Source: Pseudomonadaceae bacterium (lineage in GTDB: Bacteria > Pseudomonadota > Alphaproteobacteria > UBA2136 > UBA6156). Taken from it: a DNA stretch of 64,000 bases. The stretch lies in NCBI GenBank assembly GCA_024236095.1, contig JACKLD010000013.1, positions 248,001-312,000 of the forward strand. The letters are read 5' to 3'. Position 1 is the stretch's first letter. Each line of letters opens with the position of its first letter. This document shows, piece by piece, positions 1 through 7,740 of this stretch. The notes beneath the pieces were generated by a model, which had not been told where the DNA came from, searched no databases, and was given only the letters and a program-made list of their open reading frames with translations. A program made the position numbers and the translations under genes.

Positions 1-1
1 G

Positions 2-1450
2 TCTCCCACTGGCGAGCCCCACGTTGGTCTTGCCTATACCGCCATGGTCAACATGGCGCTCATCCACCAAGGCGGCGGCGGGCAGTTCATTTTGCGCATT
101 GAAGACACCGACCAAACCCGCAGCAATGCCGCCAGCGAGCAATCCATTTACGACTGCATGCGCTGGCTGGGCATCACGTTTGATGAAAGCCCCGAAGTCG
201 GCGGCCCGCATGGCCCCTATCGCCAGACCGAGCGCCGCGAGATTTACGCCAAATACGCTGCCGAGCTGGAAGAGAAAGGCCATGCCTTCACCTGCTTCTG
301 CACGCCGGAACGGCTCGACACCATGCGCCTGCTGCAAAAGAAACAGGGCAAAAAGCCGATGTACGACGGCCATTGCCTGAATCTCTCCAAGGAAGACGTG
401 GCCAAACGCAAAGCCGCAGGCGAGCCCCACGTGCTGCGGATGAAAATGCCTACCGAGGGCGATTGCACCTTCACCGACGGTATTTACGGGCAAATCTCCA
501 TTCCGTGGGCCGATGTGGATATGCAGGTCATCATGAAAGCCGACGGCCTGCCCACCTACCACCTTGCCGTGGTGGTCGACGACCATCTGATGGGCATCAC
601 CCACATCGTGCGCGGCGAGGAGTGGATTCCCAGCACCCCCAAGCACATCAAACTGTACGAGTACTTCGGCTGGGAGATGCCGCCCACCTACCACCTGCCG
701 GTGTTGCGCAACCCCGACCGCACCAAGCTTTCCAAACGCAAAAACCATACCTCGCTGCGCTGGTTCCAGGGGCAGGGGTACTTACCACAAGCTATCATCA
801 ACTTCCTCGGCCAAAGCTTTGTAAGGTTTGCAGAAGGCGAGGAAGAAGTGATGCCGTTCACCGACTTCCTTACCAAGTTCGATGCCGCCGTGGTCAGCAA
901 GGCGGGCGCGGTGTTCGATCTCGGCAAGCTCGACTGGTTCAACGGCCGCTGGCTGCGTGAAAAGCTCTCCGATGAGGAGTACCTCGCCCACGTAACCGCA
1001 TGGGCCAACGAGGGCGACAAACTCAAGCAGGCGCTGCTACTGGCCCGCAGCCGCATCGTCAAACTGGCAGAACTTCCCACTTGGGTTGGCCCGGTCTTCC
1101 AGGATGATTTCCATCTCACCGCCGAGAGCTTTGCCGGCCTGAAAAGCACACCGGAACAAACCGCCGCCATCCTCGCCGCCGTGCTGGAACGCGTGGAGAA
1201 AATGCCCGACTTCACCCCTTCCGCCATTTGGGACGAGCTGAAGGCGCTGGAAGGCCCCCTTGGCCTCAAGGCCCGCGTCATCACCGCGCCGTTGTTCATT
1301 GCCATCGGTGGTAAAGCCCAAGGCCTGCCGCTGACCGACAGCATGGCCCTCATCGGAAAATCCCTCACCCGCGCCCGCCTCAAGGCCGCGCTGGCGCTAT
1401 TCCAACAAACCACAGCCGAAGACGTGCAACCGGCTGAAGAACCCTGTTGA
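2..1450 (+). CDS. gltX: Glutamyl-tRNA synthetase, 5' end outside window
   Basis: Charges tRNA-Glu (or both tRNA-Glu and tRNA-Gln in bacteria lacking GlnRS) with glutamate in the cytoplasm. The visible frame opens directly in the class I signature: the HIGH-type motif PTGEPHVG is at the very edge of the window, followed by the family stretch FILRIEDTDQTR. The KMSKS-type motif appears as KLSKRK near position 735. Only the first handful of residues is missing, so the protein is about 480 aa, normal for the family. It lies about 90 bp upstream of cysS in the same direction, with a palindromic repeat between them. Identification rests on the two catalytic motifs and colinearity; which tRNAs it charges cannot be told here. 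Confidence 0.96.
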   Translation, partial: SPTGEPHVGLAYTAMVNMALIHQGGGGQFILRIEDTDQTRSNAASEQSIYDCMRWLGITFDESPEVGGPHGPYRQTERREIYAKYAAELEEKGHAFTCFCTPERLDTMRLLQKKQGKKPMYDGHCLNLSKEDVAKRKAAGEPHVLRMKMPTEGDCTFTDGIYGQISIPWADVDMQVIMKADGLPTYHLAVVVDDHLMGITHIVRGEEWIPSTPKHIKLYEYFGWEMPPTYHLPVLRNPDRTKLSKRKNHTSLRWFQGQGYLPQAIINFLGQSFVRFAEGEEEVMPFTDFLTKFDAAVVSKAGAVFDLGKLDWFNGRWLREKLSDEEYLAHVTAWANEGDKLKQALLLARSRIVKLAELPTWVGPVFQDDFHLTAESFAGLKSTPEQTAAILAAVLERVEKMPDFTPSAIWDELKALEGPLGLKARVITAPLFIAIGGKAQGLPLTDSMALIGKSLTRARLKAALALFQQTTAEDVQPAEEPC

Positions 1451-1463
1451 CGCTGCACGAAGC

Positions 1464-1492
1464 CGTCATCCCCGCGCAGGCGGGGATCCACG
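1464..1492. repeat. REP-like palindrome, GTCATCCCCGC family
   Basis: An inverted repeat (TCCCCGC, short loop, GCGGGGA) flanked by GTCA on one side and TCCA on the other sits between gltX and cysS. The same design recurs at 46386-46410 and 46548-46574. Palindromes of this consensus are widespread intergenic repeats in proteobacteria. It can form an RNA hairpin in a gltX-cysS transcript. Confidence 0.75.
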
Positions 1493-1540
1493 TTACAAAT
1501 TCGCCCGCAGGGCGACAAAATAACTTAGGATTTTACCCCC

Positions 1541-2731
1541 ATGCCCCTTACCCTCTACAACACCCTCACCCGCACCAAAGAGGAATTCAAGCCCCTCGAC
1601 CCCGCCCACGTCCGCATGTACGTCTGCGGCATTACACCCTACGATGAGCCGCACATCGGCAATGCCCGCGTGATGGTGGTGTTCGATGTGCTGCATCGCC
1701 TGCTGCGCCATGTGTATGGGGCCGAGGCGGTCACCTACGCCAGCAACTTCACCGACATCGACGACAAAATCATTAACCGCGCGAAAGAACGCGGCATGGA
1801 ACCCACCGCATTGGCCGACGAGGTGATTGCCTCGTTCCATGCCAGCATGAAGGCCCTCAACGTGCTGCCGCCCACCGAGGAACCTCGTGTCAGCCAGTAC
1901 ATGGGCGGCATTGTCACCATGGTAGATGCCCTGATTGCCAAAGGCTTTGCCTATGTCACCCCCAGCGGCGACGTGATGTACCGCGCCGCCAAGTTCCCCG
2001 ATTTCGGAAAACTTGCCAACCGCGACTTGGAAGGCCAGCAGGCTGGCGCCCGCGTGGCGGAAGACAGCGAGAAAGAGCACGCCCACGACTTCGTGCTGTG
2101 GAAAGCCAACGCCAAATCGGCCACCAAGCTGGAGCAGGCCTTTGCTCCTGCCGACTACGGTGCCAGGCACTTTGCGGCCGAAGGCCGCCCCGGCTGGCAT
2201 ATCGAGTGCTCGGTGATGAGCGAGGCCTTGCTGCACACGCCGTTCGCCAAAGAGGGCGACACGGCCCTGTTCGATATCCACGGCGGCGGCGAAGACCTCC
2301 AGTTCCCCCACCACAGCTGCGAAATCGCCCAAAGCGAAGCCCTCCACCCACAGCATAAAATGGCCAACTACTGGCTGCACAACGCCTTCATCACCGTGGG
2401 TGGCAAACGCATGGGCAAATCGGAAGGCAACTTCACCACCATCAAGGATGCCCTTGCCAAATACAGTCCCGAGGCCATCCGCCTGTGGCTCTTGCAAACC
2501 CACTATCGCAAGCCGGTGGATTTCTCCGAGCAGGCGCTGCAAGCCTGCGAGAAACGCATCGCCAAACTCCAGCGCAAAGCCGCCGAGCAGGGCGGCACCG
2601 ACGCCCCGCCCGCCAAGTTCATGGAGGCCCTGTTGGACGACCTTAACACCGCCAAAGCGCTTTCCTTCTTGGAGGCCAACCCCTCCAGCCTGCCTGCGAT
2701 GATGGGGGTGTTGGGATTGAAAGTGAAATGA
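1541..2731 (+). CDS. cysS: Cysteinyl-tRNA synthetase, short C-terminus
   Basis: Class I aminoacyl-tRNA synthetase that charges tRNA-Cys. Visible hallmarks are the N-terminal LYNTLTRTKEEF block, zinc-ligand Cys in VCGITPYD, the HIGH motif as PHIGNAR, ECSVMS, the zinc-site region GGGEDLQFPHH and the KMSKS motif as KRMGKSEGNF. At 396 aa it is shorter than the usual roughly 460 aa: the DALR helical domain is compressed and the final anticodon-binding part is missing, ending in MMGVLGLKVK. The stop overlaps the sufE start (ATGA), so the truncation looks natural rather than a sequencing break. An SD-like AGGA lies about 15 bp upstream of the ATG. Confidence 0.95.
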   Translation: MPLTLYNTLTRTKEEFKPLDPAHVRMYVCGITPYDEPHIGNARVMVVFDVLHRLLRHVYGAEAVTYASNFTDIDDKIINRAKERGMEPTALADEVIASFHASMKALNVLPPTEEPRVSQYMGGIVTMVDALIAKGFAYVTPSGDVMYRAAKFPDFGKLANRDLEGQQAGARVAEDSEKEHAHDFVLWKANAKSATKLEQAFAPADYGARHFAAEGRPGWHIECSVMSEALLHTPFAKEGDTALFDIHGGGEDLQFPHHSCEIAQSEALHPQHKMANYWLHNAFITVGGKRMGKSEGNFTTIKDALAKYSPEAIRLWLLQTHYRKPVDFSEQALQACEKRIAKLQRKAAEQGGTDAPPAKFMEALLDDLNTAKALSFLEANPSSLPAMMGVLGLKVK

Positions 2732-3129
2732 CCACCCTCCCCGAAGCCCTCGAAGCGCTCACCATCCTCCCCGACTGGGAGCAGCGCTTCGCCTTCATCA
2801 TCGAACTGGCCGATGAACTGCCGCCGCTACCGGACACCGCCAAGACCGATGCCAACAAGGTGCGCGGCTGTACCAGCCAAGTATGGATGACCACCGGCTG
2901 GGACGCTGGTGGCAAACTGCAATTGGGCCTCGATTCCGACGCCGTGCTGGTGAAAGGACTGTTGGCGCTGGTCTGGTTGGCCTACCACGGCAAAAGCCGC
3001 GAGGAAGCCGCTGCCGTCAACCTGCCCGCCCTGCTGGAACCCACCGGCCTGTTGACCAACTTGTCTCCCAACCGCCGCAACGGCTTTGCCAGTGTGGTGG
3101 CGCGCCTGCAAACCTTGGCCGCAAGCTGA
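2728..3129 (+). CDS. sufE: Cysteine desulfuration protein SufE
   Basis: A 133 aa SufE-family sulfur acceptor that takes persulfide from a cysteine desulfurase (SufS/IscS) for Fe-S cluster assembly. The family's active-site Cys lies in VRGCTSQVW (Cys48), and the C-terminal LSPNRRNGFASVV matches the conserved end. The start overlaps the cysS stop by 4 bp, implying translational coupling of cysteine charging and cysteine-derived sulfur transfer. No suf operon is beside it, which is common for stand-alone sufE in alphaproteobacteria. Confidence 0.93.
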   Translation: MTTLPEALEALTILPDWEQRFAFIIELADELPPLPDTAKTDANKVRGCTSQVWMTTGWDAGGKLQLGLDSDAVLVKGLLALVWLAYHGKSREEAAAVNLPALLEPTGLLTNLSPNRRNGFASVVARLQTLAAS

Positions 3130-3168
3130 TTGCGCCTTTCCGCCAACTCTGCTACCAAACCCAAGGTC

Positions 3169-3214
3169 GGGCGCGTAGCTCAGCGGTGAGAGCAGGGCAC
3201 TCATAATGCCTTGG
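3169..3214 (+). pseudogene. 5' half of a split tRNA gene, anticodon CAU (Ile2 or Met)
   Basis: GGGCGCG acceptor strand, a D-arm, and a full anticodon arm whose loop CTCATAA carries CAU are present. The sequence then leaves tRNA homology after TGCCTTGG. The missing variable loop, T-arm and acceptor 3' strand lie at 8729-8755. Joined, the two halves give a 73-nt tRNA with a perfectly paired 7-bp acceptor stem (GGGCGCG with CGCGCCC) and T-stem. The body resembles E. coli ileX (tRNA-Ile2) more than elongator tRNA-Met. This is the insertion target of the island. Confidence 0.85.
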
Positions 3215-3220
3215 GTGTCA
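3200..3220 (+). other. Left attachment core (attL-like)
   Basis: CTCATAATGCCTTGG, identical to 8714-8728, marks the left crossover inside the anticodon arm and variable loop of the CAU tRNA. The following GTGTCA is shared with the internal att-like copy near 5687-5692 but not with the right end, so it belongs to the element side. Confidence 0.8.
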
Positions 3221-3270
3221 AGGCTACATATCTAATTTTATTGATGAATTCATTTAAGGCTCTGTCCCAT

Positions 3271-3288
3271 GGGCCAAATTTGGGCCAA
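3271..3288 (+). repeat. GGGCCAA direct repeat pair, copy 1
   Basis: GGGCCAAATTTGGGCCAA contains the heptamer GGGCCAA twice with an 11-bp period, one helical turn. It is 71 bp inside the left att core. Identical 18-mers lie at 5744 and 8578. Spacing and position suit arm-type integrase or excisionase binding sites. Confidence 0.8.
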
Positions 3289-3418
3289 CTGGCGATAGTG
3301 TCAGTCATTTGAGTCGTGAGGTACTTGTATAAACACCTTGGGCGAACTATTTGGAAATGGCTTAACGAAATATGAATTAAGTGCTATCGTACACATATCT
3401 TTAAAGGGAGGGGATCTC

Positions 3419-4036
3419 ATGAATGCATCAATTTTGGCAGAGCGCCCAAAAACAGAAGTGAAGGTGCGCGTTGGCCGCATTGACCCTGAATTCGGTGCCG
3501 ACGTTCCCCGCTCTGAATATGGCAAGAGCCTCACTATTTGTGCGAAGAAAATGGGAGTTAATCTTTCCACCGAACAGGCAGCCTCGGCTGGCACCATCCT
3601 CTTTTATCTCAATGGCTTTATTAATTATAATTTCAAGGATTGGTCTGACGTGTGGCTGCGCCTCAAGGATAATGATACGGCAGCGCTGCGTTTGGAACTC
3701 TCGATAGCAAACGATAAAAAAGGGCTCCCTGAGTTTTTCTTGAATGAAACCTGGGGCGGTCAGGCTTACCGGGGCAAACCCAGAGCGCAGCTTTTGAAAG
3801 ATGTTATTTCCCGGAACTTTAAGGGATACAGCGGGAAGGCCTATGATCCCTTGGCAAACCGGTGGACTTTACCAAACGCCCACAAGCTTGGGGCGGATGT
3901 TGATCTTGAAACCGAGAACCTGAAGTGGCATGCCAGCTACGCGAACCAGGACAACCCGGATTTGGGAGAGGTTGTTACCACACCATCCCGGGTGCAGGGT
4001 GTACGCTGGACCATATCCTGGCCCATTTCCAGATAA
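3419..4036 (+). CDS. Unrecognised island protein, partner of the PRTase gene
   Basis: A 205 aa soluble protein with no family I recognise. The start is fixed by a strong SD (AAAGGGAGGGG) 6 bp before ATG 3419; a longer frame upstream lacks one. There is no signal peptide or membrane segment. Notable stretches are an acidic-basic N-terminus (RPKTEVKVRVGRIDPEF), a tryptophan-rich centre (FKDWSDVWLRLKD) and a C-terminus ending in VRWTISWPISR. It is 12 bp upstream of the phosphoribosyltransferase-fold gene, so the two are probably co-transcribed and may act together. It is the first gene after the left att core, so its promoter lies inside the island. Confidence 0.75.
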   Translation: MNASILAERPKTEVKVRVGRIDPEFGADVPRSEYGKSLTICAKKMGVNLSTEQAASAGTILFYLNGFINYNFKDWSDVWLRLKDNDTAALRLELSIANDKKGLPEFFLNETWGGQAYRGKPRAQLLKDVISRNFKGYSGKAYDPLANRWTLPNAHKLGADVDLETENLKWHASYANQDNPDLGEVVTTPSRVQGVRWTISWPISR

Positions 4037-4048
4037 CCTACTGTCTAT

Positions 4049-5662
4049 ATGTATTATTTTACCCTTCAGCACGCAAGGCAGAACATCTTGGTGACCGATG
4101 TTCCTGTTGGTATGACTATACCAAACTGTTTGGACGAACTGAAAACGAGCCGAGTAGACTTTAAATCATACGGTTGCATCATATTCCGTTTGCCGGTCGC
4201 CCAGCAATTTTCTCCTAACCAAATTTCAAAGTTGGTTGAGGAGACTTATCCTGCAGACAGAACAGTTCTTTATAGGGAGGATGACCCATTCGGTGAAATT
4301 CCGACGACCTCCGTAAGACTTCTCTATTCCTACGGGTATGAATGGCATTTGAGCATTGAAAGCCTCAACGAGTTGGCTCCAGACGAGCCAATTAATGAAA
4401 AGGAATGGCTCGAAGCAATCAAGAAGGCTGAGATGCAATCCCTTGTTGAAAAAGGGTGCGCCGACTTTCCCGAAATAGATGGCTATGCGTATGAAACCCC
4501 CTCCGGGAAGCTGGTTAAAAGCTTTATGCGGGTGGGAAATATCCAGATTTCCCGTGGTGCCTTGGATGGCCTGTTTTTCTGGCTGATTCCGCATTTGAAG
4601 GAATGCAATGGGCTGTTGGTGGACACGTGGTCGATCAGTTCCACCAGTTTGAATGCCGCCAGAAGGATTGCGACTTACGACCCAAGCCGTAAACCGCTCG
4701 CTATGGAAATACTATCAGGATACTTCGCGGAAACTGAAGATCGACTCAACGATATAAGACACAGGGTAGATAGGCTTAAGGCAGAGGTTGAATCCAGGGG
4801 GGAACAACTACATCTGACTACGATCATGAGTGCCTTCAGTTCCGGGTCGCTTTTTGAGCTTCTTCGCCATAATCTCGATGGTCTCGCCAAAAGTTCAAAT
4901 TACGTAACTTTGTTCAAGTTGCAGGAAACAGAAAATGGCCCCGAGTTTCTGGTCGATTACTCCGGCAATCCTAAATACGATGAAGCCACGGGGCCCGTTA
5001 CGCCAATACGCATCGATCCGAGGGCTTTCTCAATTCAACGTCAAATTGATGCTCCGCTTGAAATCGATAACCCCAAAGTCAAGGCAACAGGCTTTATCCC
5101 ATTCGATCTATCGGTGACAAAAGGTAAAAGAAGGGGACTGGTTACAGTCCACAGGAACTACGACAAGCCCGATGATAAGCGTCACCAAGCTATTTGGCTT
5201 GATATGGAAAAGCTAATAGATGATCCACAGTTCCAGCAAGCTTTCCACGACAAATTGGTGGAGAAGGTTTCGCAGCCTTCCATGATTGTGAGCCCCGACC
5301 ATCCGGCGGGCAGAAAAATGGCCGAAATCGCGAGGCAGACCTTCAGCTTACCGGATGGGGTCATATTCCAGCACCAAAATCTGGAGCCGAACTATCCTCC
5401 CTTTGATGTTCCCCAAAGGATAGCAAAGCTCGGGAGCGATGATCTGCTTCTTGTATTGGACGACACCTTCATTACCGGTTCCAGGTTAACGAATTTCCAG
5501 AAAGGACTACGCAACGTTAACTTTGGGGGGGTAGCACATTATGTGGCAGCTATCGCAAGGCCGGACGTATCGACGGCATGGCATGAAACAACCCGTAGGA
5601 ACTGGGGGTTTGCAGGAGACAAGGCGGATTATGTTGACCATGTTAAGCTAGCTGAAACTTAG
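4049..5662 (+). CDS. Large protein with C-terminal phosphoribosyltransferase-type domain
   Basis: A 537 aa protein whose C-terminal roughly 140 residues look like a type I phosphoribosyltransferase fold. LLLVLDDTFITGSRL at residues 466-480 matches the PRPP-binding motif (hydrophobic strand, DD, then TG and S/T). The preceding MIVSPDHPAGRKMAEIARQ is the expected earlier strand-helix unit. The N-terminal 230 residues are unrecognised. The centre (about 245-275, ETEDRLNDIRHRVDRLKAEV) looks like a coiled coil. There is no membrane segment. It follows the 205 aa gene by 12 bp without an obvious SD. PRTase-fold domains fused to unknown domains in islands have been linked to biological-conflict systems; a defence role here is inference, and a nucleotide-metabolism role is not excluded. 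Confidence 0.8.
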   Translation: MYYFTLQHARQNILVTDVPVGMTIPNCLDELKTSRVDFKSYGCIIFRLPVAQQFSPNQISKLVEETYPADRTVLYREDDPFGEIPTTSVRLLYSYGYEWHLSIESLNELAPDEPINEKEWLEAIKKAEMQSLVEKGCADFPEIDGYAYETPSGKLVKSFMRVGNIQISRGALDGLFFWLIPHLKECNGLLVDTWSISSTSLNAARRIATYDPSRKPLAMEILSGYFAETEDRLNDIRHRVDRLKAEVESRGEQLHLTTIMSAFSSGSLFELLRHNLDGLAKSSNYVTLFKLQETENGPEFLVDYSGNPKYDEATGPVTPIRIDPRAFSIQRQIDAPLEIDNPKVKATGFIPFDLSVTKGKRRGLVTVHRNYDKPDDKRHQAIWLDMEKLIDDPQFQQAFHDKLVEKVSQPSMIVSPDHPAGRKMAEIARQTFSLPDGVIFQHQNLEPNYPPFDVPQRIAKLGSDDLLLVLDDTFITGSRLTNFQKGLRNVNFGGVAHYVAAIARPDVSTAWHETTRRNWGFAGDKADYVDHVKLAET

Positions 5663-5670
5663 GCTGGTTG

Positions 5671-5692
5671 ACTCGTTAATACCTTGGGTGTC
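5671..5692 (+). other. Internal att-like site between two island units
   Basis: ACTCGTTAATACCTTGGG followed by GTGTCA closely follows the attL sequence (ACTCATAATGCCTTGGG then GTGTCA) with a few changes. It starts 8 bp after the PRTase stop codon. A GGGCCAA repeat pair follows at nearly the same distance (about 72 bp) as at the left end. It looks like the junction of two tandemly inserted elements. Confidence 0.65.
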
Positions 5693-5743
5693 AACCCCAT
5701 CTATCGATAATACATAGCAAAAATTAAGTACTGCCGTCATGGT

Positions 5744-5761
5744 GGGCCAAATTTGGGCCAA
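5744..5761 (+). repeat. GGGCCAA direct repeat pair, copy 2
   Basis: Identical 18-mer to 3271-3288 and 8578-8595, in the same orientation, about 72 bp after the internal att-like core. Confidence 0.8.
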
Positions 5762-5783
5762 CCTGTAGACCTAGCATATAAAA

Positions 5784-6821
5784 TTGAATTACTCTGACCG
5801 TATGGAAGTCTCTCCAGAAGATATTTTTAATCAATATTTCCAAAAGTATGTAGGAAATATGAGGCCCTTGTTTATGCCTAATGATCCAGCTTCAAATGAT
5901 ATAGTGAATTACTTTTCCTCACTATTACGTGTGCTAGGTTTGGAAGATAGAGGGTGGGATCCACATGTTGAGTCTGAAGCCCTTGTAAATGATTTCCATA
6001 ATCTATTTTCGGTTGACTTACCCGCAGACAAATTTCCTGAACCAGAATCTACTCATTGGCGTTTAGGACTTCTTATTTATTCTCATGTTGTGGAGATGAG
6101 CGCACCATATGAAATATTATTGAATTTAATTAGATTTAAATTAAACGAAGGTTATAGCCCAAATCCGTATTTTAAATATTTGAACACCAAAGAACAAAAA
6201 GATTTTGAACGATATGGAATAAAGACGTATAGAAAAATTCAAATCATCAAGGAACTAGCTCTTAGAGCAAGACTGTCTATCGGTGAGATATTTGACGATT
6301 ATTACAACGCAGATTTACGCAATGCCTTTAACCATTCTAACTACATTCTAACGGATGAAGGGTTTAGAGCACGCTTAGATTTGAGTGGAATGAAGACATT
6401 TACTATTTCCTACAAAGCCTTGGACAAAAAATTAACATGCGCTAAAGCCTTTGTAGCTGCTTTCCTTTATATGCACCATCAAACTCGGCTTGCTTGGGGC
6501 GAAAGAGCTGGGGAAGGTATTCCTTATGATCCTCACTATAAAGGATTGATGGAAGTCCTAGTAGATGAGGAAAAATTAATGTGTGGTTTTAAGGTACACT
6601 GGCCCAATTATAGTGAATCTTATTACCAACGTAAAAAAGATGGGATTGATATGGTTAATTGCTGTGTTAGTATTCCAAACGCTACGTTGGAACTCATGGT
6701 GGGTCTATACGCGCGTAAACCAGGAAAATTCAGCCCTCTTGTAGAAGAAGGGCAAGAGCCACGCTACACTCCTTTGGAAATCAGCGGTGATCCTGCCCGA
6801 TGGCCAGATGATTTTGTGTAA
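5784..6821 (+). CDS. Unrecognised island protein with HEPN-type RX4H motif
   Basis: A 345 aa soluble protein, clearly AT-richer in codon use than the flanking chromosome, so probably acquired. Start is TTG at 5784 or ATG at 5802; neither has a good SD. A helical region ends in DLRNAFNHSNYIL with R179 and H184, the RX4-6H pattern of HEPN domains, many of which are RNases in toxin-antitoxin and abortive-infection systems. The residues around it (an acidic stretch before, Asn after the Arg) also fit the family. The N- and C-terminal parts are unrecognised. It is alone in its direction in the right-hand unit and has no obvious antitoxin next to it. An anti-phage RNase is a reasonable but unproven guess. 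Confidence 0.8.
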   Translation: MNYSDRMEVSPEDIFNQYFQKYVGNMRPLFMPNDPASNDIVNYFSSLLRVLGLEDRGWDPHVESEALVNDFHNLFSVDLPADKFPEPESTHWRLGLLIYSHVVEMSAPYEILLNLIRFKLNEGYSPNPYFKYLNTKEQKDFERYGIKTYRKIQIIKELALRARLSIGEIFDDYYNADLRNAFNHSNYILTDEGFRARLDLSGMKTFTISYKALDKKLTCAKAFVAAFLYMHHQTRLAWGERAGEGIPYDPHYKGLMEVLVDEEKLMCGFKVHWPNYSESYYQRKKDGIDMVNCCVSIPNATLELMVGLYARKPGKFSPLVEEGQEPRYTPLEISGDPARWPDDFV

Positions 6822-6826
6822 GTATT

Positions 6827-7122
6827 TGGTGGGCGAGGATGGGTTCGAACCAACGACCAAGGCATTCAGGTTTGTGGTTGTTACCAACCTCCCCGGACTA
6901 TCCCTTCACCATGACCGCACCAAACGGTGTTTGAAACGGTTTTAGGTGGCGTCCGTCTAGTCTCTACACCTTCCAGCACCAAAGGCTCTGGCTTGGCTCG
7001 GGATTGCCCTCAACTTACGTCGATAGGGTTTCCCCGAATTTGAACGCTGGCACCCGCAGGGTTTCCCCCACGGGGCACCTATTCTGATGAGTGCCCTGCT
7101 CTAACCGCTGAGCTACTCGCCC
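6827..7122 (-). tRNA. tRNA with anticodon CAU (probably Ile2), interrupted by a group I intron
   Basis: On the minus strand the 5' exon is 7122-7087 (36 nt, ending in the anticodon CAU) and the 3' exon is 6866-6827, including an encoded CCA. Spliced, it is a canonical 76-nt tRNA: acceptor GGGCGAG with CTCGCCC, anticodon stem GGGCA with TGCCT (one G-U), loop CTCATAA. It is nearly identical to the split chromosomal tRNA in the D-arm, anticodon arm and variable loop. One T-stem pair is U-U (position 50 with 64). Body sequence resembles tRNA-Ile2, whose C34 is modified to lysidine, but elongator Met is possible. It is probably the functional replacement for the gene the island broke. Confidence 0.88.
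6867..7086 (-). ncRNA. Group I intron (IC3-like) in the anticodon loop
   Basis: A 220-nt self-splicing-type intron without an ORF, inserted directly after the anticodon CAU, the same position as the Azoarcus tRNA-Ile intron. Conserved pieces appear in order on the minus strand: IGS GUG pairing with exon CAU (P1 with a U-G at the splice site), TTCAAATTCGGGGAAACC (P4/J4-5 region), GAGCCAAGCC, GAAGGTGTAGAGACTAGACGG (P3/P7 core), ATGGTGAAGGGATAGTCC (P7 3' strand), and a terminal G at 6867. A GGAAAC loop in P2 also matches. Splicing itself is inferred. Confidence 0.88.
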
Positions 7123-7223
7123 TTGGCATCCCACATAGCAAAAAAACAAGGGGCTTACAAATTATTCCAACACGCTACAGCATGTTACGTGTGATAAAGA
7201 GCAAATACACAATAAATTGCTAG

Positions 7224-7454
7224 TTATTTATCAAATAAATCAATCCCATCCTGAAGTCGCATGTAATCCACAATCCCCTGTGCCGGTATCACCGGGTGGC
7301 AGTTACGTTTGATTTGCACCCATGGCAATGCCCCCGTGCTCAGTAGATGAAGCAACTCCGCCATGCCAACCCCCAATAACGTGCAGGCTGTGCGGTATGA
7401 GCAATATATCTCGCCCTTGAAACGCGTTTTACGAAGGTTTTGAGGAACTGGCAT
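7224..7454 (-). CDS. Small excisionase-like helix-turn-helix protein
   Basis: A 76 aa protein with the pattern of MerR/Xis-type (HTH_17) winged helix proteins: YRTACTLLGVGMAELLHLL as the two helices, TGALPWVQI as the turn and wing strand, then VIPAQGIVDYM as the last strand-helix. Proteins of this type act as excisionases or recombination directionality factors, or as small regulators, in integrated elements. It lies between the intron-bearing tRNA and the structured leader of the membrane protein gene. No SD is obvious before ATG 7454. It could bind the GGGCCAA repeats; that is inference. Confidence 0.6.
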   Translation of the reverse strand: MPVPQNLRKTRFKGEIYCSYRTACTLLGVGMAELLHLLSTGALPWVQIKRNCHPVIPAQGIVDYMRLQDGIDLFDK

Positions 7455-7691
7455 GTGCCAAGCCTAGCAACAAATAGTGCCCTTTTAAAGGCCGTATGCG
7501 TTGACCGAGACGCGCCAAGGCAATAAGTTACAGGCGCTGCGGTGAAAGAACCCGTAGTGGGGCTGATTACCCCTCGCAAACAGCAGAAAGCACCTGCCGT
7601 CACAGTTGTGCTGCTTTCCGACCATGGTTGGGGAAGCGGCAAATACAATAGGCTCCGGCTGAATAGCCGCGCCGTTTTGCGACGGTAATCA

Positions 7692-7733
7692 CTCCCCGGC
7701 CACCATTATGGTGGCCGTTCCATAAACGGGGAG
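7692..7733 (+). promoter_or_regulatory. Nested hairpin that covers the ribosome binding site of the 7741 gene
   Basis: CTCCCCG (7692-7698) can pair with CGGGGAG (7727-7733), which contains the SD of the gene starting at 7741. Inside, GGCCACCA pairs with TGGTGGCC around a TTA loop. The whole 7455-7740 gap holds no gene and has further short inverted repeats, so it looks like a regulatory leader. The ligand or trigger is unknown. Confidence 0.6.
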
Positions 7734-7740
7734 GATTTGG

